64,000 bases of DNA. Origin: Salinirubellus salinus. Lineage in GTDB: Archaea; Halobacteriota; Halobacteria; Halobacteriales; Haloarculaceae. The position numbers and the translations under genes were made by a program. The DNA lies in the NCBI RefSeq assembly GCF_025231485.1, contig NZ_CP104003.1:3286001-3350000 (forward strand), written 5' to 3'. Positions 50,447 through 60,709 of the stretch are shown piece by piece; position 1 is the first letter of the stretch, and every line of letters starts with the position of its first letter. The notes under the pieces were generated by a model. It did no database searches, was not told where the DNA came from, and saw nothing but the letters and a program-made list of their open reading frames with translations.

Positions 50447-52677
50447 GCACCCTCTCGGGTCGGCTCGGTGGCGGGGAGAGCCGACTCGCGTCGCTCGCCG
50501 ACCGACTCGGCGTCGACCCGGTCCGGGTGCTGGCGGTGACCGGCGTCGCCGTCGTCCTGCTGGCGCCGCTGTCGGTGCTCTGGTTCGTCTCGAACGTCGC
50601 CGGCGACCCGACCGTGTTCGCGGCCATCGTCGTCGCCTCGGTGCTCGGGGCGGTCGTCGTCGCCCGGTTCCTCTCGGTCGTCCCGGCGTTCCTGCTCGCG
50701 GCCGGTCTGCTGGTCGGCGGCGGGGTGCTGTACGTCCTGACGCTGCCGGGCGGGTTCGACGTCGTTGCACAGGGCGAGACCGTCGTCGAGGACAGCATCT
50801 CGCTGCTGACCGGCCTGTCGGTCATCCGTATCGTCAACGCGGGCGTCTGGGCGCAGGCCGCCGCCCCCGCCCCGACGTTCCTCACGGTCTACCTCGCGCT
50901 CCGGCGGCGCTACGTCTTGGCCGTCGCCGTGGCCGGTGCCACGCTGTCGGTGTTCGTCCTCACCGGGGACGCGACCGTCCCGACGGTGCTGTTCGGCGTC
51001 CTCGGCGGGGCGGCCGCGGTGGGGCTCGGCGACGCCGAGCACCGCGGCGGTGGTCTGCGGGCCGCCGAGGCCGTCGCCATCGTCCTCGCGGTCGTGGTGG
51101 TCGTCTCGCTCACGCTCTCGGTCGTGCCCGTCGTCGCCGGTACGGTCACGGGCGGCGGCGGTGGCAGCAGTCCGCTCCTGGGTGGCGAGGGCGGCGACGG
51201 CACCGTCGAGGCGAGCCTCATCAGCGCCGGGTCCAACATCGGCATCCTCGGCTCCATCGAACTCTCGCCGGAGGTGCGGTTCACCGTCACGAGCGAGCGC
51301 GAGTCCTACTGGCGCGTCGGGTCCTACGACCGGTTCACCGGGGCGGGGTGGGTACGGACCGGCCCCTCGCGGCCGTACGACGGCACCCTCCAGACCCCGC
51401 CGGGGTCCTCGCGCACCGTCGTCCAGACGGTGCGGGCCGAGGGCCCACTCGACGTGATGCCGGCGGCGTGGAAGCCACGGCGGGTCCGCGCCTCGGACGT
51501 GCCGGTGAGCGTCACGTCGGCGGGTGGGCTGGAGCCCGCACAGTCGCTCTCGGCCGGTGATACGTTCACCGTCGAGTCGCGCGTCGTCGTCGCCTCGCCG
51601 GGCGAACTCCGCACGGCGGGGACGGACTATCCCGGTGGGCTGCAGGAGCGCTACACGCAGTTGCCGGCGAACCAGCCCGATCGGGTGGCCGAACGGACTG
51701 CCCGCATCACGGCGAACGCGCAGAATCCCTACGACACCGCCCGCGTCGTCGAGCAGTGGCTGGAGAACAACCGCGAGTACTCGCTCTCCGTGGAACGGCC
51801 GTCCGGGAACATCGCCGACGCGTTCCTCTTCGACATGGAGGCGGGCTACTGTACCTACTACGCGACGACGATGGTGTCGATGCTCCGCACGCAGGACATC
51901 CCCGCCCGACTGGTCGTGGGGTACACGCCCGGCCAGCAGGTGGCCGAGGACCGCTGGGTCGCTCGCGGACTCGACTCGCACGCGTGGGTCGAGGTGTACT
52001 TCCCGGACGTCGGCTGGGTCCGGTTCGACCCGACGCCCGCTGGCCCGCGCGAGGCGGCCGAGCAGTCACGCATCGACACGGCCCGCGACGGGGGCGAGCA
52101 GTCGGTCGACATCCCGGACACACAGAACGAGTCGCTCACGCCGACGCCGACGCCGCCGTCGTTCGAGTCGGCCGACGACGTCCAGAACGGCAACGTCACG
52201 GTTCAGACGGCGACGCCGGACATCCGTCAGCGGCAGTTGCAGTCGGCCGCCGTCAACGGGACGGCGGCGCCCGCCGGGGGCGACGACGGCGGGTTCAGCC
52301 TCCCCGACCTCAGCCGCGAGCAGATGGGGTTCGGCGCCATCGTGCTGTTCGGCGCGGCCGTCGCCGCCCGGCGCTCCGGGCTGACCGGCCGGGCCTACCG
52401 CGAGGTGTGGCTCCGCTACCAGCCACGGACCGACCCGACCCGCGACGTGGAACGGGCGTACGAGCGGCTGGTCTACCTGCTCGAACGCGAGGGGCCGTCC
52501 AGACAGCCCGGCCAGACCCCCCGAGAGTTCCTCGGGGGCGTGACCGACGAGCGGGCGCGCCGGGTGCTCGAACTCTACGAGCGGAGCCACTACGCCGGCG
52601 AGGCGAGCGAGGCGACGGCCGACGAGGCGGTCGACCTCGTCGACGACATCGTGGCCGAGCGCCCGGCGCTCCGGTAG
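50443..52677 (+). CDS. TgpA-like membrane transglutaminase
   Basis: The 744-aa protein begins with about seven membrane helices (residues about 25-235). The external part includes a transglutaminase-like core with Cys in EAGYCTYYATTMVSML, His in LDSHAWVEVYFPDVGW and Asp in VRFDPTP, a full Cys-His-Asp triad. A Ser/Thr/Pro linker, another membrane helix (MGFGAIVLFGAAVAAR) and a cytoplasmic DUF4129-like C-terminal tail with YERLVYLLEREG and FLGGVTDERARRVLELYERS follow. The order MoxR-DUF58-TgpA is the classic operon, and the substrate is unknown. Confidence 0.9.
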   Translation: MSTLSGRLGGGESRLASLADRLGVDPVRVLAVTGVAVVLLAPLSVLWFVSNVAGDPTVFAAIVVASVLGAVVVARFLSVVPAFLLAAGLLVGGGVLYVLTLPGGFDVVAQGETVVEDSISLLTGLSVIRIVNAGVWAQAAAPAPTFLTVYLALRRRYVLAVAVAGATLSVFVLTGDATVPTVLFGVLGGAAAVGLGDAEHRGGGLRAAEAVAIVLAVVVVVSLTLSVVPVVAGTVTGGGGGSSPLLGGEGGDGTVEASLISAGSNIGILGSIELSPEVRFTVTSERESYWRVGSYDRFTGAGWVRTGPSRPYDGTLQTPPGSSRTVVQTVRAEGPLDVMPAAWKPRRVRASDVPVSVTSAGGLEPAQSLSAGDTFTVESRVVVASPGELRTAGTDYPGGLQERYTQLPANQPDRVAERTARITANAQNPYDTARVVEQWLENNREYSLSVERPSGNIADAFLFDMEAGYCTYYATTMVSMLRTQDIPARLVVGYTPGQQVAEDRWVARGLDSHAWVEVYFPDVGWVRFDPTPAGPREAAEQSRIDTARDGGEQSVDIPDTQNESLTPTPTPPSFESADDVQNGNVTVQTATPDIRQRQLQSAAVNGTAAPAGGDDGGFSLPDLSREQMGFGAIVLFGAAVAARRSGLTGRAYREVWLRYQPRTDPTRDVERAYERLVYLLEREGPSRQPGQTPREFLGGVTDERARRVLELYERSHYAGEASEATADEAVDLVDDIVAERPALR

Positions 52678-53097
<420 letters not shown>

Positions 53098-53131
53098 CCG
53101 TCGCGTCGAGCAGTCGCATCCTCACCGTTTC

Positions 53132-53836
53132 TCACCCGTCGAGCGACCGCTCCGGACCCACGTGGCGGCCTTCGAGGGCCTCGGCCACCAGTCGCGCCTC
53201 CGCCCGCCGGAGGAGTCTCGACGCCGTCCCCTCGCCGCAGTCGAGCGCAGCCGCGACGGCCACCAGCCCCGCCTCGCGCGGCACCTCGTAGTAGCCCAGT
53301 TCGTGGGCGGCGGCGACGGCCTCGCGCTGGCGGTCGGTGAGCGACCGCCCCGGCTCGCCCGCGTACTCGCCGACGTAGTCGATACGGACGGCGAGTTCGT
53401 CGGGGAGCGCCCCGAGCGACGCCTGCAACTGGTCGCCGTGGCCGATGACCGTCAGCCGCATCGTCTGGTCGGGGAGGAACGCGACGGGCGGGACGACCAC
53501 CACGGTCTCGCGCTGGAACGCCTCGAATATCGCCCGGTCGGTGTCGGCGCTCGCCTCCCGGACGTAGAGGAAGAAGCCGTCGCCGTCGGCCGGTGTGATG
53601 TCGTACTCGGCCAGCGCCGGCACCCCGTCCAGCACCGCCTCGTACGCCTCGCAGTCCCCCTCGACGTAGAAGAGGAACGTCTCCGGGTCGTCCGTCGTGT
53701 TCCCCTGGAGCAGCAGCTCGCGCTCGACGGCGTCGGACTCGCAGACGAACCGGTGGACCGGGTGGATGGTCTCGGCCGTGTGTTCGACGGTCAGCCGGAG
53801 CGACTTCACGGCCGGGCACAGCACACGGCGACTCAT
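53132..53836 (-). CDS. Bat-type HTH_10 regulator next to P450
   Basis: The 234-aa protein has an N-terminal sensor region rich in acidic residues (TLE/VEHTAETIHPVHRFV entry, then FLFYVEGDCEAYEAVL). The C-terminal HTH_10 domain shows SLTDRQREAVAAAHELGYYEVPREAG and VAAALDCGEGTASRLLRRAE. A GTG at 53809 would start at KSLRLTVE and might be the true start, since many relatives begin near there. It is divergent from the cytochrome P450 gene (57 bp apart) and a likely regulator of it. Confidence 0.87.
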   Translation of the reverse strand: MSRRVLCPAVKSLRLTVEHTAETIHPVHRFVCESDAVERELLLQGNTTDDPETFLFYVEGDCEAYEAVLDGVPALAEYDITPADGDGFFLYVREASADTDRAIFEAFQRETVVVVPPVAFLPDQTMRLTVIGHGDQLQASLGALPDELAVRIDYVGEYAGEPGRSLTDRQREAVAAAHELGYYEVPREAGLVAVAAALDCGEGTASRLLRRAEARLVAEALEGRHVGPERSLDG

Positions 53837-53893
53837 AAGTCCCCTAGCCAGTTGGCGACAACCGGCTTCGACGGCCGCGGCGTGGTCCCGTCC

Positions 53894-55249
53894 ATGAGCG
53901 ACACCGACGACACCGACGCGACGGGCGACGGGCCGACGGGTGCGGTCCCACCGGCCGTGGACGGGTGGCCCGTCGTCGGCAACACCGTCCAGTTCATGCG
54001 CGACCCGTTCGGCTTCTACGACCGGGCCGGGACGTACGGCGACGTGGTCCGGATGGAGGCGTTCGGTCGCGAGGTCGTCCAGATACGGCACCCGGAGGCG
54101 ATACGGCGGATACTCGTCGAGGACCAGGACCGCTACCGGAAGTCCGCGCTGCTCCGGGACGCGACGGGCGAGATCGCCCCGGAGGGGCTGTTCGCCGTCG
54201 AGGGCGAGCAGTGGCGCCGCATCCGCGAGGTGGTCCAGCCGGCGTTCACCGCGCGGGCCGTCCAGTCGTACGCCGACGTGGTCGTCGAGGAGGCGGCCAC
54301 GCTCGCCGACGGCCTCGAGGACGGCCAGCGCATCGACGTGGCGGCGGCCACGAGGTCCCTGACGCTGGACGTGCTCGGCCGGGCGATGTTCGGCCGGGAC
54401 TTCCGCGACGTGGCCAGCGAGGTGGCCGAGGCGACAGAGGCCATCGACGACCGCCTGGACGTCGGGTCGGTCTCGCGGCTGTTCCCCCCGTGGGTTCCGA
54501 CGCCGACGAACCGCCGGTTCCGGCGGACGATGGACGCCCTCGACGACGTCATCGCGGACCTCGTGAGGGAGCGCCGCGACCGCGACGCGCCGGGTGAGGA
54601 CCTGTTCGGCCGCCTCGTCGCGGCCCGCGAGCAGGGGGCGCTGGACGACGCGGAACTCCGCGATCAGGTGTTCACCTTCCTGTTCGCCGGCCACGAGACC
54701 ACGTCGATGGCGCTCGCGTACACGCTCTGCTCGCTGGCGGGGTCGCCGTCGGCGTACGGCCGACTGCTCGCGGAGGCCGACGCCCTCGACGGTGACCCGA
54801 CCGTCGCCGACCTCCCCTCGCTCGACCACACCGAGCGCGTCGTCGACGAGGGGATGCGCCTCTACCCACCCGTGTTCGCCCTGTTCCGCGAACCGACCGA
54901 GGACGTGCGGATTCGCGGGTACCACCTGCCGGCGGGGACCGAACTCTCGCTCCCGTCGTACTCCGTCCACCGCGACGAGCGGTGGTGGGACGACCCGTCG
55001 ACGTTCGACCCGGACCGGTGGCGCGACGACGGCGACCGCCCGGAGTACGCCTACTTCCCGTTCGGCGGCGGCCCACGGGCCTGCATCGGGTCCCGGTTCG
55101 CCACGCTGGAACTCCGGCTGGCGCTGGCGACGCTCGCCCGCCGGGTCCGGTTCGACCTGCCGGCCGACCAGTCGGCCCACCCGGACCTGCGGATGAGCGT
55201 CACGCTCCAGCCCGCCGAGCCCATCGAACTCGTGGCCCGGGATCGCTGA
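53894..55249 (+). CDS. Cytochrome P450
   Basis: The 451-aa soluble mono-oxygenase has the I-helix oxygen site FAGHETTSMA (residues near 255), the K-helix ExxR as EGMR, the PERF-like FDPDRWRDD and the heme loop FGGGPRACIGSRFA, with Cys as the axial ligand. The substrate is unknown. The acidic N-terminus of about 25 residues has no membrane anchor, so the protein should be soluble and need a ferredoxin or flavodoxin partner, not found nearby. The ATG at 53894 begins the acidic leader. Confidence 0.93.
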   Translation: MSDTDDTDATGDGPTGAVPPAVDGWPVVGNTVQFMRDPFGFYDRAGTYGDVVRMEAFGREVVQIRHPEAIRRILVEDQDRYRKSALLRDATGEIAPEGLFAVEGEQWRRIREVVQPAFTARAVQSYADVVVEEAATLADGLEDGQRIDVAAATRSLTLDVLGRAMFGRDFRDVASEVAEATEAIDDRLDVGSVSRLFPPWVPTPTNRRFRRTMDALDDVIADLVRERRDRDAPGEDLFGRLVAAREQGALDDAELRDQVFTFLFAGHETTSMALAYTLCSLAGSPSAYGRLLAEADALDGDPTVADLPSLDHTERVVDEGMRLYPPVFALFREPTEDVRIRGYHLPAGTELSLPSYSVHRDERWWDDPSTFDPDRWRDDGDRPEYAYFPFGGGPRACIGSRFATLELRLALATLARRVRFDLPADQSAHPDLRMSVTLQPAEPIELVARDR

Positions 55250-55387
55250 CCCGACCGGCCGTCGCGTGGTCGCCACGCTCGGACCGCCCACGGGCCGCCG
55301 CAGTCCCCGGATGTCACGGCCACAAGCCGTATCCACACACCCTCTGAGCCTCGGGCATGCCCATCCAACTCGGCCCGGACGGACGAG

Positions 55388-55642
55388 ATGTACCACCCCG
55401 TCCGCCGGGCTATCGAGGACGCGGTCTGGAACGTACTGCACACCGTCGCGCACGCCGTGCTGCTCTCGCTGCTGGCCCTCGCGGGTCTCGCGGCCGTCGT
55501 CGTCGCCCTCCTCGTCGGTCCCACGCTCCTCGGCCTCTCGGTGGGCGCGGTCGGCACGCTGGTCCTGCTGGTCGCGGTGCGTGAACTCGCGCACTCGTTC
55601 GACCTGCGCGGGGTGCTGGTGGGGCCGCGCCGTCGGCAGTGA
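55388..55642 (+). CDS. Small two-helix membrane protein
   Basis: The 84-aa protein starts MYHPVRRAIEDAVWNVLHTV and has two hydrophobic segments (about 21-45 and 48-65), then a basic tail RGVLVGPRRRQ. No family recognised. It converges on the rhodanese gene with an 18-bp gap. Confidence 0.6.
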   Translation: MYHPVRRAIEDAVWNVLHTVAHAVLLSLLALAGLAAVVVALLVGPTLLGLSVGAVGTLVLLVAVRELAHSFDLRGVLVGPRRRQ

Positions 55643-55660
55643 CGCCCGGTCGGTGCCGAC

Positions 55661-56047
55661 TCAGAAGGGGGGTTCCGGTCCCTCGTCGGGCTCGCCCTCA
55701 CTCCCGCCGTCGGGGGCCGTCGTCTCCGTCCCGACCGCCAGTTCGTACGTCTGCGACCAGCCCTGCAGCCCCGGTTTCAGCGAGACGACCCGCCCGTCGA
55801 ACCCCTCGTAGGAGCCGATGAGGCGGGCGGCCTGCTGGCTCGCCTGCCCGTGCGGACAGACGGTGACGACGTACTCCGCGCCGTCGAACGACTCGATGCG
55901 GCTCGTCAACTCCCCGAACGGCACGTTCTCGCTGCCGGGGATGTGGCCGTGTTCGAACGCGGCGGGCGACCGGATGTCGACGACCCGGACCGGGTCGCCC
56001 GAGTCGAGGAGTTCGCGTAACTCCTCGGCGGATATCTCCTCGTCCAT
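55661..56047 (-). CDS. Rhodanese domain protein
   Basis: The 128-aa single-domain sulfur-transfer-type protein has VVDIRSPAAFEHGHIPGSENVPFGEL (Cdc25 homology entry) and the active loop VCPHGQAS with its Cys at the expected site. Rhodanese domains form a persulfide on this Cys and act in sulfur transfer. The C-terminal approx. 20 residues are Gly/Glu/Pro-rich. The ATG at 56047 was chosen, since upstream codons have no conserved sense. Confidence 0.88.
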   Translation of the reverse strand: MDEEISAEELRELLDSGDPVRVVDIRSPAAFEHGHIPGSENVPFGELTSRIESFDGAEYVVTVCPHGQASQQAARLIGSYEGFDGRVVSLKPGLQGWSQTYELAVGTETTAPDGGSEGEPDEGPEPPF

Positions 56048-56153
56048 ATCCGGTTCTGGGGTCTCTCCGGCATAAGGGGTCGGGGTGTGGGCGAGCGCCA
56101 CACGGCCCCGGGTTGACGGACAGCTATTTCACGGGTCCACCCCCCTCCACGGT

Positions 56154-56678
56154 ATGTTCCGCAGTGGGTCGTTCGTCGCCGAGCACGTCACGCCAGTCAC
56201 GGACGAGCAGGTCCAGCCGAACGGCGTCGACCTGACGCTGGAGGCGGTGTACGACCAGCGCGACCCCGGCCGCATCGGCATCGACGGCAAGGAGATTGGC
56301 GACCGCCAGCACCGGATGGGGAACCCGGTCGTCGAGGACGAACACGACGTCGAGGCCATCGAGGACCTCGAGAAACCGGGTGGCGGGAACGACGTCTACT
56401 ACCTCCCGCCCGACGCGTACGTCGTCCAGTACGCCGAGATCGTGACCATCCCGGAGGACCACGTCGGGTTCCTCTACCCGCGCTCGTCGCTGTTGCGCAA
56501 CTCCTGTATGCTGAACACGGCCGTCTGGGACGCCGGCTACTCCGGCAAGGGCGAGGGGCTGTTGCAGGTCGGCCACGACATCGAGATCGAGGCGGGTGCC
56601 CGCATCGCCCAGCTGGTGCTCGCGCGCGCCGAGCACGAGGGGACATACGACGGCGACTACCAGAACGAACGGCTCTGA
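56154..56678 (+). CDS. dUTPase/dCTP deaminase family protein
   Basis: The 174-aa trimeric-type fold contains VQPNGVDLTLEAVY near the start, GFLYPRSSLLRNSCMLNTAVWDAGYSGKGEG in the middle and GARIAQLVLARAEHEG at the end. The PRSSL and DAGYxG motifs are shared by dUTPase and dCTP deaminase. The archaeal deoxyuridine triphosphatase is the likelier assignment. It removes dUTP and makes dUMP. An ATG 69 bp upstream was rejected as non-conserved. Confidence 0.86.
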   Translation: MFRSGSFVAEHVTPVTDEQVQPNGVDLTLEAVYDQRDPGRIGIDGKEIGDRQHRMGNPVVEDEHDVEAIEDLEKPGGGNDVYYLPPDAYVVQYAEIVTIPEDHVGFLYPRSSLLRNSCMLNTAVWDAGYSGKGEGLLQVGHDIEIEAGARIAQLVLARAEHEGTYDGDYQNERL

Positions 56679-56798
56679 GCGCACCCGCCGGCGGGCCGTG
56701 GTGAGCCGTGCGCTCCGTTCGACGAACCGACCGCGAACAAAAACCCCCGCGTTGTGCCTGCAGTACGCCGATTAGGTCGTGGTCCACACGACCGGCCG

Positions 56799-58130
56799 AT
56801 GGACGACCACAGCAGGCGGACGTTCGTACGGACCACTGGACTCGCGGGCGCGGCGCTGGCGCTCGGGACCGGGTCGGCAGCCGGCTACGAGGGCGGCGCC
56901 ATCGACTCGGCGCTCGAGACCACGGGCGACCTCGCCCAGGAGGCCATCCTCGTCGTCGACCCCGACGCGGCCGTCGGGTCGGCGCTCTCCGCGCTGGGCC
57001 TCGAGTTCTACACCTACGAGGTCCTGCCGCTCGTCTACCTGTCGCTGCCGGCCTCGCTCGTCGAGGACGTGGCTCGCGTCGACGGCGTCGAGTACGTCGC
57101 CGCGAACCGCGACCTGGAGTACTTCAACGCGGACGTGCGTGACGTGACCGGCGTCGACTCGGTCCGCGCGGACACGGGCTACGACGGGAGCGGCGTGCAC
57201 GTCGCCGTCGTCGACAGCGGCATCGCGGCGACGCACCCGGACATCGACACCGTCGAGCACAACTACCAGTGGGTCGGCAACCCGGTCGGCTCGCCCACCC
57301 TCTGGGTCCCGGCGGACGACCTCGACACGGACGAGGTCGGCCACGGCACGCACTGCTCCGGCACCATCGCCGGGCAGGGCGAGACCGACGGCGGGATGGC
57401 CCCCGGCGCGACGCTGACGGGCTACTCGACCGGGGCCGCCGTCTCCGTCCTCAAGTCCACGGCCGCCTACGACCACCTGCTCGCCAACCACGTCGACGAC
57501 GTGGACGTCGTGAGCAACTCCTACGGTGCGGCGAGCGCCGACGACTTCGACCCGAGTCTCCCGCAGAACGTCGCCACCGAGACGGCCTACGAGCAGGGGC
57601 TGCTCTCCGTGTTCGCGATGGGCAACAGCGGTCCCGGCCCGGACACGATGAACGACTACGCGAAGGCGCCGTGGGTCCTCGGCGTCGCCGCGACGGACGA
57701 CGCGACGGCCATCACGGGCTTCTCCTCGCGGGGCCGCCCCGGCGGTGCTCACGACCGGCAGACGGCGCTGGCGAACCGCACCGGCCTCTACCGCCCTGGC
57801 GTCGCCGCCCCCGGGAACCAGGTCCGCTCGACGATGTCGCCGGGCGACGTCCTGCAGGCCACCGCACTCGACACCGACCTGTTCTACGCCTCCATCTCGG
57901 GGACGTCGATGTCGACGCCGGCCGTCTCCGGCATCGCGGCGCTGCTGTACGAGGCCGCTGGCGGGGACGCCGACCCCCTCGACGTCCTGCTGACCATCGA
58001 GGCGACGGCACGGAACGACGGCGACTACGACGCGTTCAACGCGGGTGCGGGCTTCGTCGACGCGGTCGACGCCGTCTCTCGTGCCGAGGCCGGCGACTGG
58101 GCCGACTTCGGCGAGGTCTCGCTGAACTAG
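56799..58130 (+). CDS. TAT-exported S8 subtilisin-like protease A
   Basis: The 443-aa protein has signal SRRTFVRTTGLAG (residues 5-17), a short pro-region (30-110) and the S8 catalytic core: Asp139 in VAVVDSGIAATHPD, His182 in GHGTHCSG, Asn276 in AMGNSGPGP and Ser370 in GTSMSTPAVSG. Mature enzyme should start near residue 115. Halolysin-like proteases fold in the cytoplasm and leave through the TAT route. The Asn-Ser distance (94 residues) is normal. It precedes a longer paralogue with the same order. Confidence 0.92.
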   Translation: MDDHSRRTFVRTTGLAGAALALGTGSAAGYEGGAIDSALETTGDLAQEAILVVDPDAAVGSALSALGLEFYTYEVLPLVYLSLPASLVEDVARVDGVEYVAANRDLEYFNADVRDVTGVDSVRADTGYDGSGVHVAVVDSGIAATHPDIDTVEHNYQWVGNPVGSPTLWVPADDLDTDEVGHGTHCSGTIAGQGETDGGMAPGATLTGYSTGAAVSVLKSTAAYDHLLANHVDDVDVVSNSYGAASADDFDPSLPQNVATETAYEQGLLSVFAMGNSGPGPDTMNDYAKAPWVLGVAATDDATAITGFSSRGRPGGAHDRQTALANRTGLYRPGVAAPGNQVRSTMSPGDVLQATALDTDLFYASISGTSMSTPAVSGIAALLYEAAGGDADPLDVLLTIEATARNDGDYDAFNAGAGFVDAVDAVSRAEAGDWADFGEVSLN

Positions 58131-58252
58131 CCCACCCGTCGTCCGCGCCTCCCGTCCCCTCGTCCGCAGGCCCGTGCGACCCGTCCCCGTGTGACCGACG
58201 TTTTGACGAGTTTGCCAGAATCCCATTACGTGCAGGGACGGCAGGCTCTCGC

Positions 58253-60709
58253 ATGGACCTGGACCGCCGAACGATGCTGAAGACGACCGGTGCGGCCGCC
58301 GGTGCCTCCCTGCTGCCCACGAGTAGCGCCGGTGCGGCCGCCGCCGGCCCGCTGAGTTACCTCGACGACGCGTTCGACCTCGACGGGGGACCACAGGAGG
58401 CGCTCGTCGTGTTCCGCCGGGGGGCGGACATGGCCGGACTGCTCGAGGGGTTCGACCTCGACGCGACGTTCGAGCTGTCGAGCGTCCGCACCACCTACAC
58501 CGTCGCGCCCCCGGCCGTCCTGAAGCAGCTCGCCTCGCTCGACGCCGTCCAGTTCGTCGAGAAGAACGAGCGACTCGCGTGGGACAACGGCGACGCGGCG
58601 ACGGCCGCCCGGGTCGAGAACCGGAACGACGCCGACCGGTTCGGCGACGGCGTCCAGGACGACCTCGGGATGGGGTACACCGGCGACGGCGTCCACGTCG
58701 CGGTCATCGACAGCGGCATCGACGAGTACCACCCCGACCTGCAGGACCGGGTCGTCCACAACTACCGCTTCGTCGACCCGCTCGATGAGGGGACGATGTG
58801 GGTCGACCTCCACCGGGCCGGTGGGGTGGCCGACACCGACGACATCGGCCACGGGACTCACTGTGCCGGCTCGGTCGCCGGCGAGGGGAACCGGAACCCG
58901 CAGCACGCGGGGATGGCGCCCGACGCTCGGCTGACCGCCTACTCCACCGGCGCGGCCATCTCCATCCTCCAGGCGGTCGGCGCGTACAACCACCTCCTGG
59001 AGAACCACACGCGCGAGACCGCCGTCGACGACGACGAGGTCGTCCACATCACCTCCAACTCCTACGGCGGGGCCGGTGGGAACGACTTCAACCCGGCCGG
59101 CGCACAGGAGACGGCGACGTTCGAGGCCTACGACGCGGGCATCCTCGTCGTCTCCTCGGCGGGCAACAGTGGGCCCGGCACGAACACGCTCGGCGGGGCG
59201 AAGACGGCCCCACACATCCTCTGCGTGGCCGCGAGCCACGACAGTTTCGGGTCCGAGGGGGCGCCGGTCGAGTCGCCGCTCGAGAGCCGTGCCGAGACGC
59301 TGCGGCCGACGAGTTTCTCCTCGCGCGGCCGGACAGCCGTCTACACCGACGGCGAGGGCGCGCGGTGGAATGAGTTCCCCGACGGGAACGGTGGGTTCAC
59401 TGCCGAGGACCGCGAGAGCGCGCTCCGGAACGTCGAAGCGTTCCACGACCCGGACGACGGGGCCGACTCGTTCGAGCAGGTCGCCGACCCCGAACCCATC
59501 TCGTTCACCGCGGGGCCGGGCGTCGACGCGGGCATCGCCGCGGAGGGGCTCTCGGCGGGTGAGCCGACGTACGTCCCCTTCCAGACGCACGCCGACGCGG
59601 CGTTCCTCGAGGCGACCATCTCGTGGACGCCGCAGGGGCAGGACCTCGACGTGAACCTCCTGAGAGGCGGCGACGACGGGACGGTGGTCGCCAGCGCCGC
59701 GTCGCTGTCGAACCCCGAGGAACTCTCCACGTCGGTCGAGCCGGGGACCGAGTACACGTTCGAGATCGTCCCGTTCGCCGCGGCGCAGGCGACGGGGACC
59801 ATCGACGTGACGGAGTTCTCCGTCCCCGAGGACGGCCCGTCCGGCCCCTACGGCGTCTACCGGCCGTCGGTCGTCGCGCCGGGGAACGCGGTCGTCTCGA
59901 CGCAGGGCGCCTCCGCGCTGAAGGCGCTCGAGGCCACCTACGGCCCGACGCCGGCCGAGACCGGCGCGCTCTACGCGGCCGTCTCGGGCACCTCGATGTC
60001 CTGTCCGGTCACCTCCGGGAGCTGTGCGGTGGTGATGGAGGCGTTCCTCCAGACGTACGAGCGGTACCCCGAACCAGAGGAGATGATCCGGCTGATGGAG
60101 GGTGGCGCGACCCGTAACGCGGAGCCGGCGTACACGCCGTACAACGCCGGTGCCGGGTTCGTGAACGCCCGGCGCTCCGTCGAGTACGTCCAGATGGGCT
60201 ACGTCCCGCCGTACGACGAGATCGGCCTCGCGACGCTCGGTGACGAACCCGAACTGCTGGACGTGCTCGGGACCCGGACCGACGACGGGCAGGTGTTCAC
60301 CGCCGGCCAGACCAACGAGGTCACCATCACTATCACCGACCTCTCACACGACGTGACGGCGCTCTACGACGTGATACCGGAGACGTGGGCAGTCGTCGGT
60401 GGCGACGGCTCCGTCGCCACCGACGAGGGCGAGGACGGCATCACGGCGGTCTACTACGACGCGAACGGGGACGGCGTGGCCGACCCCATCACCACGGAAC
60501 AGGTGGCCGGCGAGGGGTCCGTCTCGTTCACCTACTTCGTGGAGGCGCCGGCTGGCAACGGCTCGCACGAGTTCGGCCCCGCCCGGGTCCTCACCGCCGA
60601 GACCAACGACGGCGGCACGGACGTCGGCGTGGAGGCGATGGTCCAGGTCGGCGGCACCGCGAGCACCGAGTACGTCGTCGGCGCGAGTCAGTCGGACCTG
60701 CCGCTCTGA
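58253..60709 (+). CDS. TAT-exported S8 protease B with an inserted domain
   Basis: The 818-aa protein has a TAT signal (DRRTMLKTTGAAAG) and pro-region, then Asp153 (VAVIDSGIDEYHPD), His200 (GHGTHCAG), Asn305 (SAGNSGPGT) and Ser581 (GTSMSCPVTSG). Between Asn and Ser there are 276 residues, about 180 more than in protease A. The insert, about 365-535, looks like a beta-sandwich (PPC-like: FLEATISWTPQGQDLDVNLL and EYTFEIVPFAA). After the core there is a further beta domain with LAEVG/ITDLSHDVTAL and an acidic calcium-like DANGDGVADP loop (residues about 740-750). The shared motif STGAA.S.L marks both as paralogues. It has its own ATG 122 bp after protease A. Confidence 0.9.
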   Translation: MDLDRRTMLKTTGAAAGASLLPTSSAGAAAAGPLSYLDDAFDLDGGPQEALVVFRRGADMAGLLEGFDLDATFELSSVRTTYTVAPPAVLKQLASLDAVQFVEKNERLAWDNGDAATAARVENRNDADRFGDGVQDDLGMGYTGDGVHVAVIDSGIDEYHPDLQDRVVHNYRFVDPLDEGTMWVDLHRAGGVADTDDIGHGTHCAGSVAGEGNRNPQHAGMAPDARLTAYSTGAAISILQAVGAYNHLLENHTRETAVDDDEVVHITSNSYGGAGGNDFNPAGAQETATFEAYDAGILVVSSAGNSGPGTNTLGGAKTAPHILCVAASHDSFGSEGAPVESPLESRAETLRPTSFSSRGRTAVYTDGEGARWNEFPDGNGGFTAEDRESALRNVEAFHDPDDGADSFEQVADPEPISFTAGPGVDAGIAAEGLSAGEPTYVPFQTHADAAFLEATISWTPQGQDLDVNLLRGGDDGTVVASAASLSNPEELSTSVEPGTEYTFEIVPFAAAQATGTIDVTEFSVPEDGPSGPYGVYRPSVVAPGNAVVSTQGASALKALEATYGPTPAETGALYAAVSGTSMSCPVTSGSCAVVMEAFLQTYERYPEPEEMIRLMEGGATRNAEPAYTPYNAGAGFVNARRSVEYVQMGYVPPYDEIGLATLGDEPELLDVLGTRTDDGQVFTAGQTNEVTITITDLSHDVTALYDVIPETWAVVGGDGSVATDEGEDGITAVYYDANGDGVADPITTEQVAGEGSVSFTYFVEAPAGNGSHEFGPARVLTAETNDGGTDVGVEAMVQVGGTASTEYVVGASQSDLPL

